This document shows, one piece after another, positions 1 to 8,630 of a DNA stretch of 64,000 nucleotides; within the stretch, counting starts at the first letter, position 1; the number at the start of each line of letters is the position of its first letter. The stretch is from the NCBI GenBank assembly GCA_964417895.1, contig CAYQJS010000024.1, positions 1 to 64,000 of the forward strand, written 5' to 3'. The stretch comes from CAYQJS01 sp964417895 (GTDB lineage Bacteria > Chloroflexota > UBA6077 > SHYK01). The position numbers were made by a program, and so were the translations under genes. The notes beneath the pieces are model-generated. The model made no database searches and was not told the DNA's origin. It worked only from the letters and a program-made list of their open reading frames with translations.

Positions 1-95
1 TCCCCTGTCCCCTGGCCCCTGGCCCCTGGCCCCTGGCCCCTGGCCCCCGTCTCGGCGCCCCTGGCCCCCGTCTCGGCGCCCCTGGGCGCCGAGAC
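1..95. repeat. Heptamer tandem repeat plus two 21-bp repeats
   Basis: Positions 1-42 are about six copies of the 7-mer (t/g)cccctg. Positions 43-84 are two perfect copies of a 21-bp unit containing gtctcggcgcc, followed by its inverted form ggcgccgagac. It lies inside the open frame of cobN. It could be an expanded linker, an insertion that breaks cobN, or a contig-edge artefact. Confidence 0.85.
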
Positions 96-1028
96 GTAAT
101 AGATGCCGTGCGGGGGCTGGGGCGCCGGTGCGTCGTATCCGAACCCTGTCGCCAGGAGGTGATCACTCAGGAAGCGCAGGAGGTGCTCGACGTTCTTCAG
201 ACCGCCCAATTGCAGGTACGCCAGCGCCTCATGAGCGACCGGCACCCCCACGTTGGACGCGGCGGTGAGATCCGGGTCCAGGTGGCTCGTGCCGGGCAGG
301 CAGATCAGCCACTGGTCATCCTGGTGTGCGCGCTCGACGGCGCGCTCGAACCCTCCGCGGAAGGTGGCCCGCCCGCCGATCAGCCGCAGCACAATCACGT
401 CGGCGGGGGGCGTCACGGCGTCCACGAACGCGCGGGCGTCCTCTTCAGTGTGCAGGTGGCCGATGTTGTACGCCCGCACGGGCGGGAAGTCGGGACCGAG
501 GCGAGGCACGACCTTCGAGAGGGCCAGGACGTCCGTGTCGGCGTGGGTCAAGAACACGAAGCCGCCCTCGTCGGCGGTCGGGGGCCGACTGTTGGGGTTT
601 GGACCCGGCTGGGCGCCTTCCCAGTTGAACGCGGTGAAGTGGCGGTCCGCCAGTTCTGGCGGTGGAGGCACGTAGGCCTGCGCTGCGACGAGGGTTTCGA
701 TGTAATCGTAAAGGGCGAGGACGTCGGCCTCGCTATTGCACGAGTGGAACCACAGGGCGCGCCCGTCGAACAGGAGCAGCGCCACGTTGGCCAGTGGGCA
801 CGGCCCCAGACAGCCCCCGATTGAGAGATGGACGTGCGGACGGAGCCGACGACGCTCCCATTCGTTGTGGTACAGGTCGGCGAGAACGGGGGCGTAACCG
901 TGCTCCGTGTGCCCGCAGCAGCAGCCGTTGCCACACACGAAGAGCTGTCCCGTCCGGCGCGCGACGTTCACCAGCTTGCCGTCGGAGCGGGTCACCAGGT
1001 TGCGGACGATGCGCCGCCGGCTCTCCAT
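1..1028 (-). CDS. cobN: Cobaltochelatase CobN, N-terminal part (runs off the window)
   Basis: This is the N-terminal 340 or so residues of the large subunit of aerobic cobaltochelatase, which inserts cobalt into hydrogenobyrinate diamide. Translation from the ATG at 1028 gives a ferredoxin-like segment first (CGNGCCCGH near residue 32, then GGCLGPCP), which suggests a [2Fe-2S] domain. The CobN start follows, with FVFLTHADTDVLALSK and WLICLPGTSHLDPDL. The ATG overlaps the stop of cobO (TGATG), so the two are translationally coupled. After FGYDAPAPQPPHGIYY the frame enters a G/C-rich repeat (1-95) coding only Gly/Ala/Arg-type residues, where CobN family sequence would be expected. Identification rests on recalled family similarity. 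Confidence 0.72.
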   Translation of the reverse strand, partial: MESRRRIVRNLVTRSDGKLVNVARRTGQLFVCGNGCCCGHTEHGYAPVLADLYHNEWERRRLRPHVHLSIGGCLGPCPLANVALLLFDGRALWFHSCNSEADVLALYDYIETLVAAQAYVPPPPELADRHFTAFNWEGAQPGPNPNSRPPTADEGGFVFLTHADTDVLALSKVVPRLGPDFPPVRAYNIGHLHTEEDARAFVDAVTPPADVIVLRLIGGRATFRGGFERAVERAHQDDQWLICLPGTSHLDPDLTAASNVGVPVAHEALAYLQLGGLKNVEHLLRFLSDHLLATGFGYDAPAPQPPHGIYYVSAPRGAETGARGAETGARGQGPGARGQGTG

Positions 1029-1666
1029 CAGAACTCGATTCCAGGCTGGGCCCTGACCCCGGAACGGTAGGGGTGCTTCACCTCGCGCATCTCGGTCACA
1101 AGGTCGGCGAAGTCGATAAGCTCCTGGGGTGCATCCCTGCCCGTAATGACCACGTGCTGGCCCTCAGGGCGCGTGTTCAGGACTTCGATGACTTCATCCA
1201 GGTCCAGCCAGCCGAACTTGAAGCAGTACGTCAGCTCATCCATGATGACGATGTCGAAGGCGCCGCTCTGGATGCGCTCGCGGCACTGCTCCCAACCCTC
1301 GCGAGCCAGGGCGCGATCCCGCTGGATATCCCGGCTGGTCCACGTGAAGCCGTCTCCAAGCGGGATGATTTCGACCCCCATCTTGCGGGCGGCGCGGCTC
1401 TCGCCCCAGTTGCCCGTCTTCGCCTTGATGAACTGCAGCATCACCACGCGCATGTCGCGGCCCCAGGCGCGCAGAAGCAGCCCGAGGGCGGCCGTGGTCT
1501 TCCCCTTGCCGCTGCCGGTGTTGACGATCACGAGACCCTTGGCGCGTCGGTCGGGGTGCGCACGGACGGCTGCTTGCTCGGCGCGCTTCGCGGCCCGCCC
1601 CTCGGGAGACAGATCCTCCAGCGGCGCCTCCGGCGTGTTGTAGTCTACGCCCGCGAAGCCGTTCAC
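1028..1666 (-). CDS. cobO: Cob(I)yrinic acid a,c-diamide adenosyltransferase
   Basis: This CobA/CobO-type ATP:corrinoid adenosyltransferase attaches the 5'-deoxyadenosyl group to the corrinoid cobalt. The P-loop NTGSGKGKTTAALG lies near residue 50. Also visible are the Walker B-like segment FDIVIMDELTYCFKFGWL and the family tail segment VTEMREVKHPYRSGVRAQPGIEF-type ending (KHPYRSGVRAQPGIEF). At 212 residues it has normal family length. The first codon is a GTG one base from the N gap, so the true start may lie in the missing sequence. It overlaps cobN downstream and follows btuD upstream, fitting a B12 synthesis and uptake operon controlled by the riboswitch at 3741-3860. Confidence 0.9.
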   Translation of the reverse strand: MNGFAGVDYNTPEAPLEDLSPEGRAAKRAEQAAVRAHPDRRAKGLVIVNTGSGKGKTTAALGLLLRAWGRDMRVVMLQFIKAKTGNWGESRAARKMGVEIIPLGDGFTWTSRDIQRDRALAREGWEQCRERIQSGAFDIVIMDELTYCFKFGWLDLDEVIEVLNTRPEGQHVVITGRDAPQELIDFADLVTEMREVKHPYRSGVRAQPGIEF

Positions 1667-1667
1667 C

Positions 1668-1677
1668 NNNNNNNNNN
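1668..1677. other. Scaffold gap of 10 N
   Basis: Ten N of arbitrary length separate the 5' end of cobO from the 3' end of btuD. The sequence next to the gap on the btuD side is unusually G/C-rich and repetitive (1678-1755), which probably stopped assembly. Confidence 0.95.
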
Positions 1678-2498
1678 CCCCCGGGAAACAGCCCCCCCCG
1701 GGGCGCCCCCGGCAGGGGGCCTCGGCGGGGGTCGGGGGTCGGGGGTCGGGGGCCCCAGCTCACCCCATATGCCTGCTCGATGTACCTCGGCGTCAGCACG
1801 TCTTGCATCGCCCCCTGGGCGAGGACGCGTCCGTGCGAGAGCAGCACCAATCGGTGGGCGCAGTGCGCGGCCACCGCCAGGTCGTGGAGGGCAACCACCA
1901 CCGCCAGTCCCTTCTCCACCGCCAGCCGCTGAATGAGGTCTTCAACCTGGATTCGATGAGCAAGGTCGAGACTGGCTGTCGGCTCGTCGAGGAGGAGCAC
2001 TCGCGCCTGCTGCGCCAGGGCTCGCGCGATGAGGACACGCTGTCGCTCGCCTCCCGAGAGCGTCAGCAGCGAGCGACCCTCCAGCGCGTCGGCGCCTGTC
2101 GCTCGCAGCGCCTCCCGGGCGATGGCAAGGTCCTCCCGACCCTCCAGGTTGAAGCGGCCGAGATGTGGATGGCGACCCATCAGCACCAGCTCAATGGCCG
2201 TCAGGTCGAAGTCGAGATCCGTGTGCTGCGCAACAGTCGCCACCAGGCGGGCGATCGCGGTGCGTGAGCACGCGGCAAGAGGCCGGCCGTCGAGTCGGAC
2301 GCTTCCGGCCTGCGGCCGCAGGATGCCGCCGAGGACGCGGAGCAGCGTTGTCTTGCCGGCGCCGTTGGGCCCGGCGACGGCCACCACCTCGCCGGCACGC
2401 ACTTCCAGCGTCACATCGTCGAGCAGGACGTGGCCCTCCACCGTGCAGGTGATATGCTCCGCCGCCAACGCTGGATTGCCCATCTCGTCCTGCGTCAT
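1678..2498 (-). CDS. btuD: ABC transporter ATP-binding protein, B12/iron-siderophore type (3' end lost in gap)
   Basis: ATPase of a FecCD/BtuCD-type importer. Walker A is GPNGAGKTTLLRV near residue 45. The signature is LTLSGGERQRVLIARAL, Walker B is VLLLDEPTASLDL, and the switch His is in VVVALHDLAVAAHC. The ATG overlaps the permease stop (ATGA at 2495-2498), so both are made from one message. Clear family sequence stops at IEQAYGV near position 1765. After that the frame reads Pro/Gly-rich low complexity into the N gap, so the last 10-20 residues are either missing or replaced. The reading frame that continues through the gap into the cobO region is an artefact. The cobalamin riboswitch upstream favours B12 over siderophore as substrate. 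Confidence 0.82.
1731..1752. repeat. Heptamer tandem repeat (GTCGGGG)x3
   Basis: Three adjacent copies of a 7-bp unit gtcgggg/ggggtcg lie between the last recognisable btuD codons and the scaffold gap. This is the same period as the repeats at 1-42, 6656-6673, 14835-14865, 14935-14955 and 56159-56236. Confidence 0.8.
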
Positions 2499-3607
2499 AC
2501 CGGCAGGCGCTCGCGCCGGCCGCGGTAAATCAGGAAGAGGAAGAACGGGGCCCCAAGTGCCGAAGTGACGATTCCTACGCGCAATTCGCTCGGCTGAATC
2601 GCCGAGCGGGCGATGGCGTCCGCCGCGACGAGGAAGGCCGCGCCGGCGAGCCCCGAGAGGGGCACGACCAGCCGGTGGTCGTACCCGACGACGAGGCGCA
2701 CGACGTGGGGAACGATGAGGCCGACGAAGTGGATCATGCCGCTCACGGCCACCGCGACGCCGGTGATGAGCGCCGCGACGACGAGGAGGGTGGCCCGTGC
2801 CGTTCCCACCGAGACGCCCAGCGAGCGGGCGCTCTCCTCACCCAGAAGCATCAGGTTCAGCTCTCGGCCGAAAGCCACGCAGACGGCGGCACCGGCGAGC
2901 ACCGGCGGAGCGATGAGGCGCGCGTGCTCCCAGGTGCGATTGTCGAGCCCGCCCATGAGCCAGAAAAGCATGTCTCGGTTCCGCTCCCGGTCTTCGGTGA
3001 ACGAGATGATCCCCGCGGTCAGCGCGCCGGTGAGCGCGGTCACGGCGATGCCGGCGAGAACCAGGGAGGCCGCGGTCGAGCGCCCCCGAGTGGCGGCGAC
3101 ACTGTAGACGGTGAAGGCCGCCACAAGGGCTCCAGCCAGGGCGCTCGCGGGCAGCGCGAGGAGGTGTAGGGCGGCCGCCCCTGATGCAATCGCGGCCACG
3201 GCTCCCAGAGCGCCGCCGCCGGAAACTCCGATGATGCCCGGGTCCGCGAGCGGATTCCGAAAGATCCCCTGTAGCACGCTCCCGGCGACGCCGAGCGCTA
3301 GGCCCACCAGCAACGCGGTAGCAATGCGCGGCAGGCGGATCTGCTCGACGATCCGCTGCTCGGTCGCCGTGAAATCGCTGGTCCCCAGCCCCACGCGGTG
3401 GAGGAGGATGCTCGCCGTACTGGCATACGAGACGCGGGCCGGCCCCTGCGCCGCGGACACGACAACGGTGACCATCAAGACGCAGAGCAGAACGACGATC
3501 CCGAGCGCAAGGCGGCTCAGAAGCGAACGGGGGTGTGCTGGTGACCGAACTACGCCCAGGGCGGTCTTCTCGGCCACCGGCTGTTCGGCCGCGATGGACT
3601 CGGCCAC
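2495..3607 (-). CDS. btuC: FecCD-family permease, probable cobalamin importer BtuC
   Basis: Integral membrane permease of a vitamin B12/iron-complex ABC importer. It has about ten hydrophobic segments. Family signatures include RLPRIATALLVGLALGVAG, NPLADPGIIGVSGGGALGAV and GMIHFVGLIVPHVVRLVVG. I chose the GTG at 3607 because GGGAG lies 6 bases upstream. An in-frame TTG at 3676 would add 23 residues and lacks a good ribosome-binding site. The riboswitch ends about 130 bases upstream, which supports cobalamin as substrate. No substrate-binding protein (BtuF) gene is present beside it, so this component must be encoded elsewhere. Confidence 0.85.
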   Translation of the reverse strand: MAESIAAEQPVAEKTALGVVRSPAHPRSLLSRLALGIVVLLCVLMVTVVVSAAQGPARVSYASTASILLHRVGLGTSDFTATEQRIVEQIRLPRIATALLVGLALGVAGSVLQGIFRNPLADPGIIGVSGGGALGAVAAIASGAAALHLLALPASALAGALVAAFTVYSVAATRGRSTAASLVLAGIAVTALTGALTAGIISFTEDRERNRDMLFWLMGGLDNRTWEHARLIAPPVLAGAAVCVAFGRELNLMLLGEESARSLGVSVGTARATLLVVAALITGVAVAVSGMIHFVGLIVPHVVRLVVGYDHRLVVPLSGLAGAAFLVAADAIARSAIQPSELRVGIVTSALGAPFFLFLIYRGRRERLPV

Positions 3608-3740
3608 CTCAGGCTCCCTCACTTGTGCGTCAACGCCGACCGCCCGGTGGGACGAAAACGGTTGCCCACTCGCCAATCGGGTGAGGGAACAAAGAGCCGC
3701 ATGGTGGGCCGGTGTCCTCTCGCTCGAAGGGCAGGCCGTC

Positions 3741-3860
3741 GAGGCGGTAGCAGGTCTTCGGGCTCGTCGACTCGGCTGAGTCGCTTACCGCTGCGGGACA
3801 GCGCCGGAGTTGAACCGGCTTTCCCTGCGCTCCGCCAGCTTCCGGGAGGCATCCCGCCTC
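3741..3860 (-). promoter_or_regulatory. Cobalamin riboswitch
   Basis: On the reverse strand the leader contains GGGAAAGCCGG (3825-3815), the GCTG...CCGCAGCGGTAAG core, and the B12 box AGCCCGAAGACCTGC (about 3765-3751). These match the conserved core of the E. coli btuB element almost base for base. GAGGCGG at 3860-3854 can pair with CCGCCTC at 3747-3741 to close P1. An additional hairpin lies just upstream (GGAGGCATCC with GGGATGCCTCC, 3890-3847). It precedes btuC-btuD-cobO-cobN, so adenosylcobalamin would be expected to shut the operon down. Confidence 0.9.
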
Positions 3861-4125
3861 GTGGGCCCAACCACTGTGGAGGATGCCTCCGCGGTCTATG
3901 CGATTGGCAGACTGTACCAGCAGATCCCCGCGGCGGCAACGCGTCACGTTTGGGCCGCGGCGAGGTGGCGATCCGCGCGGTGCTCGAGCGCTGCGAGGGC
4001 GCGCCACCGCCTGTGCTATCATCATGAGTGGCCGTGCACGGGACGGCGCAAGTCCTGGCAATCGGCTCCAGGTGTCTCCGAGCCGTATGTCCCGCCCGAC
4101 CTCACTACCAAGGAGTGTGTCTCCC

Positions 4126-5961
4126 GTGCGCCGTGGTACCCTCGCGCAGTCCGGCCATTGGCCGGCTTTTCTCGATGTGCTCCCATTCCGACCCGGCGGC
4201 GGTCTCCCTCTCCCACTCCTCTTGGCCGCCGCCATTCTGCTGCTCGGTTTCCTGGCGACCGTTGTGCTCCAACTGGCCTACCATGACCGAGTCACGGCCG
4301 GCGTTCGGGTGATGGGTATGGATCTCAGCGGCCGAACCGACGCGGAGGCGCGCGCACTCCTGCACGCCGAGGTGGCGCGACTCCTCGAAGGACCGCTCAC
4401 GCTGCAGGCCGCTGGCTGGACCTGGGAACTCTCCCCAGAGCAGTTGGGTTTGAACCTGGACGCCGATGCCCTTACCGACGAGGCGTTTGCTCTCGGGCGA
4501 AGCGGTAACGTCGTCCAGCAGACCGCTACCAGGTGGGGCGCTCTCTTCCTCAGCGAGCGCGGACACACCGCCATCTTCGAGTTGGATCTCGCTATGGCGA
4601 CTAACGCCATTGAAAAGATCGCGCAGCAGATCGACCGCCCGCTACGCGACGCCACCATCCGGCTGGGAGAGAACGCCGCGGTGGTAGTCACACCGCAGCA
4701 AGATGGCGTGCGGGTGCTCGTGCCGGAGAGCGTCAACCGGCTCCGTCAGGCCGTCGCCGTCGGACTTCCCGACACCATCGACCTCGTGGCTGAGACGCAG
4801 GCGCCAACCGCGACGACGGCCGACTTCGAGGCCGCCAGGGTTCAGGCCGAGAACTTGCTGGCCGAGCCGTTGGTGCTCGCGCTTGAGGACCGACGTTGGG
4901 TTTTTGGCCGCGCGGAGATCGCGCAAATGCTGGGTTTCGAGCGGGTGCCAGGCCAGCCAGCTCAGGTCTCCATCAACCCCGCCGCACTGGAGGGACGGTT
5001 CGACCGTATTGCCCAGGAGTTGGACCGCCCCGCTTCGAACGCCCGCTTCCAATGGGTAGGGCCTGGTAGCCTTCGCGTCATCAGCGAGAGCCAGGACGGG
5101 CGGGTCGTGGACCCGGAAGCGCTGCGAACCCAGGTTCGAACCAGGCTCGCCGCGGGCGAGCGCGTCATCCCGCTTCCTATCGCGGTCACCCGGCCAACGG
5201 TTAGCAGCTCCGACGCCCCCGCGTTGGGGGTCAGGGAGTTGATCAAGGAGGGCCGCACCTCCTTCCCCGGGTCGGTGCCGGAAAAGCAGCACAACATCCG
5301 TCTCGCCGCTTCGCGCCTGAATGGCGTTGTGGTGCCGCCCGGCGGCCTCTTTTCGTTCAACCGCGAGGTCGGTCCCACAACCATCGACGCAGGCTTCCAG
5401 ACAGGGTGGGGCATCGCGGTGTCGAGCAGCGGAGCGCGGACGATCCCCTCCGTCGCCGGGGGCATCTGCCAGGTGGCCACCACGCTCTTCCATCCCGTCT
5501 TTCATGCCGGGTACGCCCTCGAACAGCGCTACTGGCACCTCTACTGGATCAACTCGTATGGACAGCCGCCGCTGGGGATGAAGGGCCTCGACGCCACAGT
5601 TGATGAAGATGCGGGAGTCGATCTTAAGTTCATCAACAATACCTCCAACCACCTGCTCATCCAGTCGCGGGTGGAGGGGACTACCCTCGTGTTCGGGCTC
5701 TACGGCACCAAGCCGCCATGGAACGTGAGCATCGAGGGGCCCATCATTACCAATGTTCTTCCGGCGGACCGCGCCACCGTGACGCAACCCGAGCCCTCGA
5801 TGCCCGCCGGACGGACGCTCGCCGTGGAGTCGGCGCAGGATGGGTTCGACTCGACCATCATCCGCAAGGTCACGGAGGACGGAAGGGAACGCGAGCTGCG
5901 ACTCGTCAGCCGCTACGTTCCCTCACGCAACGTCGTTTTGTATGGCACGCGAGGAGCGTAG
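4126..5961 (+). CDS. VanW-family protein with peptidoglycan-binding-like domains
   Basis: Membrane-anchored cell-envelope protein of the YoaR/VanW type. One transmembrane segment (LPLPLLLAAAILLLGFLATV, near residue 30) is followed by two PG_binding_4-like repeats of the form GVRVMGMDLSGRTDAEARALL and FEAARVQAENLLAEPLVL. The C-terminal VanW domain carries RLNGVVVPPGGLFSFN, SVAGGICQVATTLF and NNTSNHLLIQS. I chose GTG 4126 because AAGGAG sits 10 bases upstream. The frame is open back to 3883, but that stretch overlaps the divergent riboswitch leader. Family members act at the peptidoglycan surface, and the exact biochemical role is not established. A shorter VanW paralogue lies at 13929-14822. 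Confidence 0.85.
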   Translation: MRRGTLAQSGHWPAFLDVLPFRPGGGLPLPLLLAAAILLLGFLATVVLQLAYHDRVTAGVRVMGMDLSGRTDAEARALLHAEVARLLEGPLTLQAAGWTWELSPEQLGLNLDADALTDEAFALGRSGNVVQQTATRWGALFLSERGHTAIFELDLAMATNAIEKIAQQIDRPLRDATIRLGENAAVVVTPQQDGVRVLVPESVNRLRQAVAVGLPDTIDLVAETQAPTATTADFEAARVQAENLLAEPLVLALEDRRWVFGRAEIAQMLGFERVPGQPAQVSINPAALEGRFDRIAQELDRPASNARFQWVGPGSLRVISESQDGRVVDPEALRTQVRTRLAAGERVIPLPIAVTRPTVSSSDAPALGVRELIKEGRTSFPGSVPEKQHNIRLAASRLNGVVVPPGGLFSFNREVGPTTIDAGFQTGWGIAVSSSGARTIPSVAGGICQVATTLFHPVFHAGYALEQRYWHLYWINSYGQPPLGMKGLDATVDEDAGVDLKFINNTSNHLLIQSRVEGTTLVFGLYGTKPPWNVSIEGPIITNVLPADRATVTQPEPSMPAGRTLAVESAQDGFDSTIIRKVTEDGRERELRLVSRYVPSRNVVLYGTRGA

Positions 5962-6000
5962 GACCATGCCCCGATCCCTTCCATGGGGACAGAGACGGGA

Positions 6001-6651
6001 ATGAGCGCGCGCAATCGCCCCACAGTTTCCGGCGCAGGGGCGCAGCGGGAGGCACGGCAGCATGCTCGCGTGCTGCAGCGCCAGCGTGAGGCCCGACAGC
6101 GGCGGACTCGAATGGGGCTGTGGATTGGCCTCGGCGTGGCGATACTTGCCGTTATCGGCGTGATCGTGCTGCGCTCGAATCAGGCCGGAGGCCAGCCCGG
6201 CCGAAGTGTGGCGAACCAGGGGACCCAGCACATCAGCAAAGGTCAGGAGCACACCGCCTACAACTCGAAGCCCGCCACGTCTGGCCCCCACTGGTCGATC
6301 TCAGCGGAGGCGCCGGTCGATTGGGGCATCTACAAGGACCCCATTCCCGACGAGGCTATGGTGCACAACCTCGAGCATGGCGGCATCGCCATTCAGTACA
6401 ACTGCCGGGACTGCCCCGAGCTGGTTGAAAGGCTCGAGGACTTCTACCGCCAGTACACGTCGGCGCCAGTCAACCGGCTGCCACTGTACCCCCAGAGCAC
6501 GAAGATCGTCATCGCGCCGTACTACGACATGTCGACCCGCATCGCGCTCACGGCGTGGAACCGGATCGACGCGCTCGACACCTACGACGAAGACCGCATC
6601 ACTCGGTTCGTGGACACGTGGCGCGACAAGGCCCCCGAGAAAGTGCCCTAA
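6001..6651 (+). CDS. DUF3105 membrane-anchored protein
   Basis: An N-terminal basic stretch is followed by one transmembrane helix (MGLWIGLGVAILAVIGVIVL) and an extracytoplasmic DUF3105 domain. That domain carries the family landmarks HTAYNSKPATSGPHW and MVHNLEHGGIAIQYNC, plus a conserved Cys pair CRDCPE. Family function is unknown; the conserved His/Cys suggest metal binding (inference). ATG 6001 is preceded by GACGGGA. An in-frame ATG six codons upstream (5983) is possible. It starts 39 bases after the VanW gene and probably shares its message. Confidence 0.8.
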   Translation: MSARNRPTVSGAGAQREARQHARVLQRQREARQRRTRMGLWIGLGVAILAVIGVIVLRSNQAGGQPGRSVANQGTQHISKGQEHTAYNSKPATSGPHWSISAEAPVDWGIYKDPIPDEAMVHNLEHGGIAIQYNCRDCPELVERLEDFYRQYTSAPVNRLPLYPQSTKIVIAPYYDMSTRIALTAWNRIDALDTYDEDRITRFVDTWRDKAPEKVP

Positions 6652-6655
6652 ATCG

Positions 6656-6673
6656 AGTCCCAAGTCCCAAGTC
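6656..6673. repeat. Heptamer tandem repeat (AGTCCCA)x2.5
   Basis: Two full copies and a part copy of agtccca lie in the 20 bases between the convergent ends of the DUF3105 and maf genes. The repeat touches the maf stop codon. It is the same 7-bp period as other gene-end repeats in this window. Confidence 0.75.
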
Positions 6674-7307
6674 AAAGAAGGCGCGCTGCATCCGTGCACG
6701 ACGGGCAGATCCCTGCAAGCGCCGCGGCAGTGATCGGGGGAACAGGCAGGCCGGCCAGAGCCAGCACCTCCAACACCTCGGGCAGCGGCAGGCCCACCAC
6801 TGTTAGAAAGCAGCCCTCGATCTTCTCGACCGGCCTGAAGATCGGGGCCTGGATCGCATAGCTGCCCGCCTTGTCGAGCGGGTCGCCCGATGCCGCGTAT
6901 TCGCGGATTGCATCGTCCGTGTAGTTGCGCATCCACACGCTCGTCGCCGCCAGGCGGCTAAAGATGGCAGGCTGCCCGTCGTCGCTGGCTACGGCTGCCG
7001 CAACCCCCGTCAGCACGCGGTGGGACCGCCCGCGTAGGCGCCTGAGAGTCTCTACCGCGTCGTCCGAGCCTGCTGGCTTCCCCAGGGTTTCGGTACCAAG
7101 GGCGACCACCGTATCGGCCCCCAAGACAACGCCGTCGGGGCGTACTTTCGCCCCGGCGCGCGCCTTCGCGATGGCCAGGCGGAGAACAATCTGCTCAGGC
7201 GTCTCGTTAGGGAGGATGCGCTCGTCGACGTCGGCCTCGACCACATCGAACGCCAGCCCGAGCGCGGCGAGGATTGCTCGGCGCCGAGGCGACGCCGAGG
7301 CGAGCAC
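6672..7307 (-). CDS. maf: Maf-family nucleoside triphosphate pyrophosphatase
   Basis: Maf proteins hydrolyse non-canonical or methylated NTPs to NMP and PPi. The hallmark N-terminal LASASPRRRAIL is at the start. VLGADTVVALGTETLGKP carries the catalytic Asp region, and DKAGSYAIQ and VVGLPL follow in family order. At 211 residues it has standard length. The annotated GTG (7307) leaves almost nothing before the motif. A CTG at 7331, eight codons upstream, has GGAGGTG placed 8 bases before it and would give the usual leader, so the real start may be that CTG. Confidence 0.9.
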   Translation of the reverse strand: MLASASPRRRAILAALGLAFDVVEADVDERILPNETPEQIVLRLAIAKARAGAKVRPDGVVLGADTVVALGTETLGKPAGSDDAVETLRRLRGRSHRVLTGVAAAVASDDGQPAIFSRLAATSVWMRNYTDDAIREYAASGDPLDKAGSYAIQAPIFRPVEKIEGCFLTVVGLPLPEVLEVLALAGLPVPPITAAALAGICPSCTDAARLL

Positions 7308-7416
7308 CAGAGTCTGGGCGCGATCGGTCAGCTTCTCACCTCCGTCTTTGACGCAACGTCTCGCGTCGGCTCATAATCGGCGCCGCACTCACGATCAGCC
7401 TAACGGGGGAAGCACC

Positions 7417-8412
7417 ATGGCGAATCTTCAACTGAGCATCGCTCTGTCGGCAAACGACCGGACTCGATCCATTCTGGATGGAACGGTCCGGCCCGACGGG
7501 ATTGATCTCGTCGCGACTACCTTGCATCCATCTGAGATGTTCTGGCGCCAGCTGCATTTCGCGGAGTTCGACGTTTCGGAGATGTCTCTCTCGTCGCTGC
7601 TCATCGACATTGCGCGCGGCGATTCCCAGTGGACGGCTCTCCCGATTTTTACCTCGCGCTCGTTTTTCCACACCGGAGCGTGGGTGCGAGTGGATGCCGG
7701 CATTGAGACACCAGGGGACCTCCGCGGCAAGCGAGTGGGCGTGCCAGAATACCAGCAGACGGCGGCGCTGTGGTCACGCGGCGTGCTGCAGCATGAGTTT
7801 GACGTCCACGCGCGGGATATCGAATGGCACATGGAGCGCACCGAGGAGCGGAGCCACGGGGGCGCCACCGGGTTCCAGCCACCGGAAGGCGTCCGCCTGT
7901 ACCGGATCCCCGCCGAAAAGAGCATCGGCAGCATGCTGCTGGCGGGGGAACTGGACGCCACCTTGCTGTACATCGCAGACCCCAACCTGGTCGACCGCAG
8001 CCGCGAGGACATTGCGTCGAGCGGGAAGGTCCGTACACTGTTCCGCGATCCCGCGGCGGAGGGGGCGCGCTACTACCGCAAGACAGGGATCTTCCACATC
8101 AACCACGGTATGGTGGTGCGACGGTCCATCCTGGAGCAGCACCCGTGGGTCGCCCTCAATCTCTTCAACGCTTTCCGGAAGGCCAAAGACCTGGTCGCAG
8201 CCCGTACCCGCGAGCTGACCGATGTCTATTTCCGGCTGGGGCTGCTGCCCCCGGACGCGCGGGGCGCCATCGCGACAGACCCCTATCCCTATGGAGTCAA
8301 GTCGAACCGCGATCTGCTGGAGACGATTGCGACGTATTCCTACGAGCAGGGCTTGACGCCCCGGAAGCTCTCGCTTGAGGAGGTCTTTGCGCCCAGCACG
8401 TTGGACTTGTAG
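7417..8412 (+). CDS. 4,5-dihydroxyphthalate decarboxylase-like protein (PBP2 fold)
   Basis: A 331-residue protein starting MANLQLSIALSANDRT, without signal peptide. The layout matches cytosolic 4,5-dihydroxyphthalate decarboxylases: a periplasmic-binding-protein fold used as an enzyme. Landmarks are FDVSEMSLSSLLIDIARGDS, LRGKRVGVPEYQQTAALWSRG and YRKTGIFHINHGMVVRR. The lack of a secretion signal argues against an ABC-transporter binding protein of the NMT1 type, but that alternative cannot be excluded. It converges on a Rieske oxygenase gene of the phthalate-dioxygenase type, which fits a role in aromatic acid breakdown (inference). GGGGGA lies shortly upstream of the ATG. Confidence 0.7.
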   Translation: MANLQLSIALSANDRTRSILDGTVRPDGIDLVATTLHPSEMFWRQLHFAEFDVSEMSLSSLLIDIARGDSQWTALPIFTSRSFFHTGAWVRVDAGIETPGDLRGKRVGVPEYQQTAALWSRGVLQHEFDVHARDIEWHMERTEERSHGGATGFQPPEGVRLYRIPAEKSIGSMLLAGELDATLLYIADPNLVDRSREDIASSGKVRTLFRDPAAEGARYYRKTGIFHINHGMVVRRSILEQHPWVALNLFNAFRKAKDLVAARTRELTDVYFRLGLLPPDARGAIATDPYPYGVKSNRDLLETIATYSYEQGLTPRKLSLEEVFAPSTLDL

Positions 8413-8530
8413 ACCGCACGTAATTCTGGACCCTGTAGATCGCCCGTAACTCTCGGTTGATCATGCTTTGCGGAGCGCCGCGGCTAGAAGGAGACTGTCG
8501 TGCTAGCCGTTGGCGAAGCATCTGCCGGGC

Positions 8531-8580
8531 GACCCCTTCGGCAAGCTCAGGGCAGGCTCCTCGCTTCGCTCAGGGCGACA
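8531..8580 (-). repeat. Interspersed 50-bp repeat, copy 1
   Basis: The reverse complement of 8531-8580 (CCTGAGC, then GAGCCTGCCCTGAGC, then CCGAAGGG) aligns along its whole length with 17486-17537, with about six mismatches and two 1-base gaps. It sits in the 320-base space between two convergent genes together with the palindromic element at 8631-8734. Nothing else is evident in that space. Confidence 0.75.
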
Positions 8581-8630
8581 GCTGCCAGAGCACGCCCCTG
8601 CCAAACTCGCTTCAGAACGACACGGCTCTG

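Noticed and set aside
1..95. CRISPR or telomere-like array at the window edge
   Set aside because: No spacers; contiguous heptamers and two 21-mers only.
1236..2498. A single 420-residue reading frame joining the ABC ATPase to sequence across the N gap
   Set aside because: Beyond the gap the frame reads the cobO gene out of phase. It exists only because N codons do not stop translation.
5983..6000. Using the ATG at 5983 as start of the DUF3105 gene
   Set aside because: The ATG at 6001 has the better-spaced GACGGGA; the earlier one lacks a ribosome-binding site.
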